Shown piece after piece: positions 1-5,080 of a stretch of 8,318 bases of DNA. The notes beneath the pieces are model-generated. The model made no database searches. It was given only the letters and a program-made list of their open reading frames with translations, and had not been told where the DNA came from. This DNA comes from Deferribacteraceae bacterium (lineage in GTDB: Bacteria; Chrysiogenota; Deferribacteres; Deferribacterales; JAISNW01), in assembly GCA_031276055.1 (NCBI GenBank), contig JAISNW010000099.1, positions 1 to 8,318 of the forward strand. The letters are read 5' to 3'. How positions within the stretch are numbered: the stretch's first letter is position 1; every line of letters starts with the position of its first letter. A program made the translations under genes and the position numbers.

Positions 1-255
1 TGGAAGAACTTTAGGGTCTTTCTCTTTTAATATCTTAATCTTCTGAGCATTGACAATAAGGGAGTCTTCAGTGCTGGAGATATCAGCATCAAAGATGCCG
101 TGTACAGAATCATATTTTAACAGGTGCGCAAGGGTAGCGGGATCGGTAAGATCGTTTATTGCAAGCACATTGACAGGGAGTTTGCGCGTTAATATAGACC
201 TCAAAACACAGCGCCCTATCCTCCCAAACCCATTAATACCAACATTTACAGCCAT
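1..255 (-). CDS. gap: Glyceraldehyde-3-phosphate dehydrogenase, N-terminal part (cut by window edge)
   Basis: The minus strand from 255 down to the window edge is an open frame of 85 codons that begins MAVNVGINGFGRIGR. This is the canonical Rossmann dinucleotide-binding start of type I GAPDH, with the glycine motif at residues 9-14. It is followed by AINDLTDPATLAHLLKYDSVHG at about residues 32-53 (quoted here as two family hallmarks, the ND-L-T-D stretch and the KYDSVHG stretch). The Asp after Asn34 and the LTD context resemble NAD-dependent glycolytic enzymes rather than NADP-preferring ones; that is inference from family knowledge. The enzyme converts glyceraldehyde-3-phosphate plus NAD and phosphate to 1,3-bisphosphoglycerate in the cytoplasm. 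The start is supported by a GGAGG site (261-265) five bases upstream. The catalytic Cys and the rest (family length about 335 residues) lie outside the window. It is transcribed divergently from asd. Confidence 0.96.
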   Translation of the reverse strand, partial: MAVNVGINGFGRIGRCVLRSILTRKLPVNVLAINDLTDPATLAHLLKYDSVHGIFDADISSTEDSLIVNAQKIKILKEKDPKVLP

Positions 256-260
256 TTTTG

Positions 261-265
261 CCTCC
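261..265 (-). promoter_or_regulatory. Ribosome binding site of gap
   Basis: On the minus strand GGAGG is followed by CAAAA and the ATG at 255-253. This is a consensus Shine-Dalgarno sequence at good spacing, and it fixes the gap start. Confidence 0.8.
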
Positions 266-293
266 AAAAATAAGTTACTTCAATATTAGTGAA

Positions 294-320
294 AGTATAC
301 AATTCCTATAAAAATATCAA
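294..320 (-). promoter_or_regulatory. Candidate gap promoter
   Basis: On the minus strand TTGATA (plus 315-320) and TATACT (plus 294-299) form a -35/-10-like pair with a 15-base spacer, which is short for sigma70. TATACT differs from the consensus in one base. Transcription would start near 287 and leave a leader of about 30 bases carrying the gap ribosome site. The -10 box sits in AATTGTATACT, almost the same as the box in front of asd on the other strand. Confidence 0.4.
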
Positions 321-355
321 GTAAATTCTTTTTTTCGCATGGGATATGGCTCAGA

Positions 356-375
356 AGGGTGTTTCGAAATACCTT
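356..375. promoter_or_regulatory. Imperfect palindrome, possible operator
   Basis: GGTGTTTCGAAATACC (358-373) is a near-perfect inverted repeat: seven of the eight base pairs match around the TTTCGAAA core, and the odd pair is G/T. One more A/T pair follows after a G/T pair, giving 356-375. Its centre is about 42 bases before the predicted asd transcription start, touching the -35 box. That position would suit an activator or repressor dimer. No regulator family is recognised, and the site could be chance. Confidence 0.3.
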
Positions 376-401
376 GCCTTTTTGATAACAATTGGTATAC
401 T
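374..401 (+). promoter_or_regulatory. Candidate asd promoter with extended -10
   Basis: TTGCCT (374-379) and TATACT (396-401) are separated by 16 bases. TGG directly before TATACT makes an extended -10 element (TGnTATACT). Four of six -35 bases and five of six -10 bases match sigma70 consensus. Transcription would begin near 407-409, only a few bases before the ATG at 413, so the asd message would be leaderless or nearly so. Confidence 0.5.
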
Positions 402-412
402 GTCCATATATT

Positions 413-1426
413 ATGATTAAGAAGAGTGCTTACAATGTAGCGGTGGTTGGAGTTACAGGCGCTGTCGGCGCTATGTTCCTTCAGATATTGGAAGAACGCA
501 CTTTCCCTATCAACAACCTTATCCCTCTAGCCTCTGCAAACTCGGTGGGCAAGAAGGTTGTTTTTAAGGAAAAGACGTATCAGGTGGAGGAGCTGACAGA
601 AGACAGCTTTAAGAATGTAGATATCGCCCTATTTTCAGCGGGCTCTGAGCGCAGCGCCGCCTTTGCTCCGTGTGCTGTTAAAAGCGGGGCGGTGGTTATA
701 GACAACTCCTCTGCTTTCAGGATGGATAAAAACGTTCCTCTAGTTATACCAGAGATAAATCCATTAGATCTCCCTAAACACAATGGAATTATCGCTAACC
801 CTAACTGCACCACTATTATAATGCTCTTGCCCGTAAAACCGCTATATGATTATTCCAAAATAACGCGGATAGTGGTTTCTTCCTATCAATCCGCATCAGG
901 GGCGGGCGCTAAAGCGATGAAAGAACTAATTGATCAAGCGAAGGCTTTCGCTCTAGGAGAGCCGCTCGTGAACTCTGTTTTTCCCCACCCGCTCCTATTT
1001 AACCTTATCCCTCATGTGGATTCTTTTCTTGAAAATGGGTATACCAAAGAAGAGATGAAGATGTTCAATGAGACTCGCAAAATTTTAAGCGACGACCAGA
1101 TAGCAGTTTCTGCCACATGTGTTCGAGTACCTGTTCTATCCTCACACAGCGAGGCGGTTACAGTGCATTCAGAGAAGAAGATAACAGTAGATAAGGCAAG
1201 ACAGCTCTTATCAAACGCCCGCGGCGTTAAACTCTTAGACTCCCCAAAAGAACGTCTATACCCGATGCCTATAAACGCGTCCGATCAAGATTTAGCTATA
1301 GTTGGAAGGATAAGGGAGGATATATCTGATGAAAACTCCCTCACCTTCTGGGTTTCAGGGGATCAGTTGCGAAAAGGCGCCGCCGTCAACGCTGTTCAGA
1401 TTGCAGAACTTTTGATCAAAAGCTAA
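413..1426 (+). CDS. asd: Aspartate-semialdehyde dehydrogenase
   Basis: This cytoplasmic enzyme reduces aspartyl phosphate to aspartate semialdehyde with NADPH. The step is shared by lysine, diaminopimelate, threonine and methionine synthesis. The 337-residue product has the usual family length. Visible motifs are the GxTGxVG nucleotide loop (residues 13-19), SAGSERS (75-81), the active-site NPNCTT with Cys132, SASGAGAKAM (160-169), ETRKIL (220-225), RVPVLSSHSEAV with catalytic His245, and the C-terminal GDQLRKGAAVNAVQIAELL (316-334). An in-frame TTG at 392 would add seven residues, but it lies within the predicted -10 box, so it is probably never transcribed. ATG at 413 gives the conventional N-terminus. 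No Shine-Dalgarno sequence precedes it, in keeping with a leaderless start. It is first in the rightward gene run and may share regulation with the divergent gap. Confidence 0.97.
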   Translation: MIKKSAYNVAVVGVTGAVGAMFLQILEERTFPINNLIPLASANSVGKKVVFKEKTYQVEELTEDSFKNVDIALFSAGSERSAAFAPCAVKSGAVVIDNSSAFRMDKNVPLVIPEINPLDLPKHNGIIANPNCTTIIMLLPVKPLYDYSKITRIVVSSYQSASGAGAKAMKELIDQAKAFALGEPLVNSVFPHPLLFNLIPHVDSFLENGYTKEEMKMFNETRKILSDDQIAVSATCVRVPVLSSHSEAVTVHSEKKITVDKARQLLSNARGVKLLDSPKERLYPMPINASDQDLAIVGRIREDISDENSLTFWVSGDQLRKGAAVNAVQIAELLIKS

Positions 1427-1448
1427 GCCTCGTTTGAGACTGTTAGAT

Positions 1449-4400
1449 ATGCGTTTAGTTTTACTGCTTATCTTGTTTTCAGCTTTTCAAGCCTTAGGCG
1501 CAACGAACCCGATAGTTATAGACAGAGGCTATATACAAGAGATTCCTATTAACCTTCCAATTCAATCTGCCCTTAAAGGGGATGGATGCTCGTATCTCTA
1601 CGACAATGGGAGCATCTTTATCTATACAGATGAAAAGCGGTTTTCAGGCGATGAACTCTTAATCCCTTTACAAGATAACCAGAGCTTAAAAGCAACCCTC
1701 TCTCAAGGCGCTGTGTGGGGTTTTCAGCAGGGATATACTGCAAAATCAGGGGCGGGAGCTATCCATGAGCTTAAAGTTAAACTCCCTAATTGCATACTAG
1801 GCAATGTATGCACTCCCGATAAGCCATTTTCTATAGCAATAGCAGATATTCCCAGAAGAAATCTAAACAATTTCAGATTTTTTATAGGTAGAGAAGATGT
1901 CTCCACCCTCTTCTATTATAACGAGGGTGAACAGGCTTTTAAGGTGAAAGAATATTACGAACCTAAATTTTTCAGCCGCTTTAGCAATGGGAACGCCTTT
2001 TTATCGTGGCGGATAGGCGGAGCAAAAGGCGCAATAACAGGAAATCTCCGCATAATCGCTGCTGATAAAGCTATACGAGGCAAGATTCTTACTTCAACAG
2101 GAAAGACGCCCGCATACCTTGCAGGCAGAGCTGTTATCTTAAAATATAACGGTTCAGACGCCATCCTGCCGCATACCTTTAGCGCTGTGGTGGATGAAGA
2201 GGGGGGATACGTCTTTGAAAACCTCCCTTCTTTTGAGTATAAACCGATTATTCCTGATATAGCAGAGAGCTATTCTGAACTTGCCGCCTTTGAAAGCGAG
2301 GCAGGAAGGCGGATATTAAAGATTCAACATATTGTGCCTGATTATGAGGGGATATACAGCATTGATAAAAGCTATAGAGCAGGCGAATTTCTGCAGCTTT
2401 TCCCTGCCTTTTTAAGCCCTAAACTTACAGGAGCGATAACTGAACTAATACAACTGTCGGGAGACGTTGTCTACTATAAGGCAGTTAATAATAGTATTAG
2501 GCTTATCCTTCCCGAAAGGCGCATTAAGGAGGATGAGATCACCTTTTCTGCTAAGATAGGGGGGAAAAAGGTTCTCTTTATCTTCCCCCACCCTGTAAAG
2601 ATAGACAGAGGATACGAGCAGTTCGCCCCATTTTCCGGAGAGGGATATTACGCCCGCACCACCCTTATCCCTTTTGATAATGGCGGCGTTTTAGAATACA
2701 GCTCAAAAAATCTCCCAACTGCCGCCCTAAACAGTTGGACAGCTGCAGACGGCCGCAGCGTTAAAGTGCACCTATTTAACCCGCTGGGAAAGGCGGCGGA
2801 TATTACCTCATATTTTACTTGGGATAATGCGGCGCAACGGTTATCCCTTAACAGAGGGAGTTTTGACGCTTTATATGACGATCTGAAGAATAATCAGGCT
2901 GCATTGGGTGTTACATTTTGCGGCGCTCTACATAAGAACAGATGTTTTAGGATAAATCGGGAGATCCGCCCAGGCGGGGCGTCTCTCTTGGTGGATGTGA
3001 GCATCCCGCCGACAAGAGATGTATACCTGCTTTTAAGGCAGATAGATAACCCAAACTCCCCAGTGGTGCGGGTGAAACCCCCTGATAAAGATGGAAAGTT
3101 CCGCTTTACAGATATTCCTGAAGGGAGATACCAACTTCTTTTAGCGGATTTATCGCTGAAAAATAGGGGCAGCATATTTACCTCAGTTGCATATGAAGAT
3201 AACGAGGAGAAGGCTGAAATAAATATAGAGCTCGCTGTTTCGCCGATCCTCTCAACAGAACCCGCCGATTTAGAAAAGGCGTTTAACGGCAATTGGACGC
3301 CGCTTTTAAGCGAACCGTTGGCTCTTCATAAAGACGATTTTAAGAGGATAGACTTAAAAAGTTTTAATATCCCCGCTGTAGACGAGGTAGGGGTTGAGGG
3401 GTATTTCCCTGGAGAGTATAACCTGCACTCTGATCTTAGCTTGACATTATACACTAAAGCGAATAACAGAGATTATTACTCTGTATTCACCTTTAAGCAC
3501 AGAGACAAATTTTATACCCTCCCTATCTTCTATAACGGCAATGACGCCCCTATCGTCAGCGAAAAGGGGTTAGACTACACCATGTGCCCAAAGGATCGCC
3601 CTTACTGCTCTAACGCATTTGTGGATGTAAAAGGGGCGCAGGGCGGAATCTATAACGGCAAAAGCTCCCTCTCACTTACATTTCCCTTTACTTTCAACCG
3701 TCAAGATTTAAGCATTGTAATGGAGCAGGTGACAGATATTACAGAGCTTTTCCTTGTAAATTCAAGATATAATAGGATCACCCTTAAACGCTCGGCAATA
3801 CCAGCCTTTCTAAGCTACCTCTCTGCTAGTGCCTCCCCCATTAAGATAACTATAAAAGATCGCCAATATTACCTCTCTCTAATAGCGGGGTATAAGAGCG
3901 CTGAAATCTCTGTTACAGATATGTATGGGGCTCAAAACCCAATATTTGCGGGGCTTGAAGCAAATGTTGTCTGTGAATATGGGGGCGGGCGGATATATTC
4001 CCGCAATGTAGCGGTGAGCTCCTCTGGTTTTATCTTGCTGGAAGATATTCCCGACTGCTCTTACCATATAACTTTAATAGATAGGAAACGCTACTTTGCG
4101 GGCGAGCTTGAGATGAACCTTATGGCAGGGCAGAATAAGAAAAAAGCGATCCTTCAGGTAAGCTGTGTTAGTGCTGATGAACAGTTTGTTAATAATTGCG
4201 TCCCTATAATCCCGCTTATTTCAAAAAACCGCCTGATCGCCCCTGAAACTGCCCTTTTGCTTACCGATATAGATTTACAGAGCGTTAGGCAGCTTAAGCA
4301 GGAGAACATTATATATAAATCTATAGGGCGCGCAGTTATTCTATACGCTCCGAAATCAAAGGATGGAAAGGCTTTTCAGAGCAAGCTGATATTAAACGAT

Positions 4401-5054
4401 TCATCTAGTGTAAATATCGTTGTGGAGAGCGTTGCAGCGCACAGGATACGCACCCTTGCTAGACCGCAGGGTGCGGCGGTTCCTGTGCTGAAGCTCACAG
4501 GGGTTAATGACGCCTTTACCTACTTAGGCGGCGGTTTATCTATCGCCTTTGATAATATGATCCCGTTCTCTCCTGACGAGATAAGCATCTCCAGCAAGAA
4601 CACCAATATAACGAGTATCTTTTCTTATGACAACCTAACGAGAACATTAATACTTCTGCCCAGCAATCAGAGGGAGTTTGCCGCCCTCTTTAATGATGGG
4701 TGGACGCAGCTCTCTATAAATATCGGTTCAAAGGGCAGCCTATATGATATAGCCTTGATTTTGGCCATATCTTCTTCAGATATATCAGCAGCCGCTGTAG
4801 GCGAAGCTGCGCAGACAATCAAAAGTGCAAGTGCAATCCTCACAGGCAGCCGCAGTGCAAACGGTTTTGAATTTCGACAAGAGGTAAAGCTGAATAATAA
4901 TAAAACGGCGGTTTTTCGACAAGTGCCGCTTGGAATATACAACCTAACTATCTTTGATCTAGAGAGCGATGTATTTGGTTCAACGGAAGTCAGCATTCCG
5001 CCTAATAGAACCGATCTTTATCTTGATCTTGAAGTCAGTAAGATAGTAGAGTAA
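1449..5054 (+). CDS. Large exported repeat protein of unknown function
   Basis: I do not recognise this gene. The 1201-residue product starts with MRLVLLLILFSAFQALGA, a short signal peptide with probable cleavage near residues 17-18, and has no later membrane segment or anchor, so it is likely periplasmic or outer-surface. An in-frame TTG at 1434 would add five residues; neither start has a convincing ribosome site, and ATG was preferred. Most of the body is beta-rich and falls into four diverged repeats of about 300 residues. Each holds a signature like D-I-T-x-x-F (Phe 155, 456, 768, 1058) and, about 100 residues later, a prealbumin-like strand motif G-x-F-x-F-x-D-I-P-x-G-x-Y (Pro 260, 557, 868, 1160). 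The latter resembles carboxypeptidase-regulatory or Cna-B folds. Eleven cysteines include CX5C, CX7C, CX6C and CX10C pairs, suggesting disulfides. It lies 22 bases after asd and 26 before the A2M-like gene, hence a probable partner of the latter (inference). Confidence 0.88.
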   Translation: MRLVLLLILFSAFQALGATNPIVIDRGYIQEIPINLPIQSALKGDGCSYLYDNGSIFIYTDEKRFSGDELLIPLQDNQSLKATLSQGAVWGFQQGYTAKSGAGAIHELKVKLPNCILGNVCTPDKPFSIAIADIPRRNLNNFRFFIGREDVSTLFYYNEGEQAFKVKEYYEPKFFSRFSNGNAFLSWRIGGAKGAITGNLRIIAADKAIRGKILTSTGKTPAYLAGRAVILKYNGSDAILPHTFSAVVDEEGGYVFENLPSFEYKPIIPDIAESYSELAAFESEAGRRILKIQHIVPDYEGIYSIDKSYRAGEFLQLFPAFLSPKLTGAITELIQLSGDVVYYKAVNNSIRLILPERRIKEDEITFSAKIGGKKVLFIFPHPVKIDRGYEQFAPFSGEGYYARTTLIPFDNGGVLEYSSKNLPTAALNSWTAADGRSVKVHLFNPLGKAADITSYFTWDNAAQRLSLNRGSFDALYDDLKNNQAALGVTFCGALHKNRCFRINREIRPGGASLLVDVSIPPTRDVYLLLRQIDNPNSPVVRVKPPDKDGKFRFTDIPEGRYQLLLADLSLKNRGSIFTSVAYEDNEEKAEINIELAVSPILSTEPADLEKAFNGNWTPLLSEPLALHKDDFKRIDLKSFNIPAVDEVGVEGYFPGEYNLHSDLSLTLYTKANNRDYYSVFTFKHRDKFYTLPIFYNGNDAPIVSEKGLDYTMCPKDRPYCSNAFVDVKGAQGGIYNGKSSLSLTFPFTFNRQDLSIVMEQVTDITELFLVNSRYNRITLKRSAIPAFLSYLSASASPIKITIKDRQYYLSLIAGYKSAEISVTDMYGAQNPIFAGLEANVVCEYGGGRIYSRNVAVSSSGFILLEDIPDCSYHITLIDRKRYFAGELEMNLMAGQNKKKAILQVSCVSADEQFVNNCVPIIPLISKNRLIAPETALLLTDIDLQSVRQLKQENIIYKSIGRAVILYAPKSKDGKAFQSKLILNDSSSVNIVVESVAAHRIRTLARPQGAAVPVLKLTGVNDAFTYLGGGLSIAFDNMIPFSPDEISISSKNTNITSIFSYDNLTRTLILLPSNQREFAALFNDGWTQLSINIGSKGSLYDIALILAISSSDISAAAVGEAAQTIKSASAILTGSRSANGFEFRQEVKLNNNKTAVFRQVPLGIYNLTIFDLESDVFGSTEVSIPPNRTDLYLDLEVSKIVE
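1890..4961 (+). repeat. Four diverged ~300-residue protein repeats within the exported protein
   Basis: The two-signature cores lie at 1890-2261, 2793-3152, 3729-4085 and 4599-4961. The first signature reads DVSTLFYY, DITSYFTW, DITELFLV and NITSIFSY; the second reads YVFENLPSFEY, FRFTDIPEGRY, ILLEDIPDCSY and VFRQVPLGIY. The distance from signature Phe to signature Pro is 105, 101, 100 and 102 residues, and successive copies are 301, 312 and 290 residues apart. Sequence identity outside the signatures is low, so this is an old duplication visible at protein level only. A weaker fifth candidate (ITELIQL, then SIRLIL) lies around residues 330-375 and lacks a clear second signature. Confidence 0.75.
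4439..4488. repeat. Two-step perfect-arm inverted repeat inside a coding region
   Basis: The outer arms GCACAGGA (4439-4446) and TCCTGTGC (4481-4488) and the inner arms CGCACCCT (4449-4456) and AGGGTGCG (4468-4475) are each perfect 8-bp complements. They nest with an internal loop of 2 bases on the left and 5 on the right and an 11-base apical loop. RNA could form a 16-pair stem. It falls in the coding sequence between the third and fourth protein repeats. There is no run of T after it, so it is not a standard terminator. Confidence 0.6.
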
Positions 5055-5070
5055 ACTGAAAGGTGGTTTA

Positions 5071-5078
5071 GAGGGGAG
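5071..5078 (+). promoter_or_regulatory. Ribosome binding site of the A2M-like gene
   Basis: GAGGGGAG precedes ATG at 5081 by two bases, with its GAGG part (5071-5074) six bases away. It is the strongest purine-rich site among the plus-strand genes and fixes this start, which also gives a clean signal peptide. Confidence 0.75.
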
Positions 5079-5080
5079 TA

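Noticed and set aside
50..289. Plus-strand open frame of 79 codons
   Set aside because: It is antisense to the clear gap coding sequence, and its product has no recognisable features.
392..412. TTG start that would lengthen Asd by seven residues
   Set aside because: The codons overlap the predicted extended -10 box, no ribosome site precedes them, and the ATG at 413 gives the usual family N-terminus.
256..412. Possible lysine riboswitch ahead of asd
   Set aside because: If transcription starts near 408 there is no leader to hold one, and no riboswitch-like conserved elements were recognised.
1409..1422. Perfect palindrome CTTTTGATCAAAAG at the end of asd
   Set aside because: It has no loop or T run for a terminator and no -10 element at suitable spacing after it. 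A short palindrome of this composition can arise by chance in coding sequence.
2894..3292. Minus-strand open frame of 132 codons
   Set aside because: It lies wholly opposite the large exported protein gene, whose protein repeats cover the same region. No ribosome site or family motif was seen.
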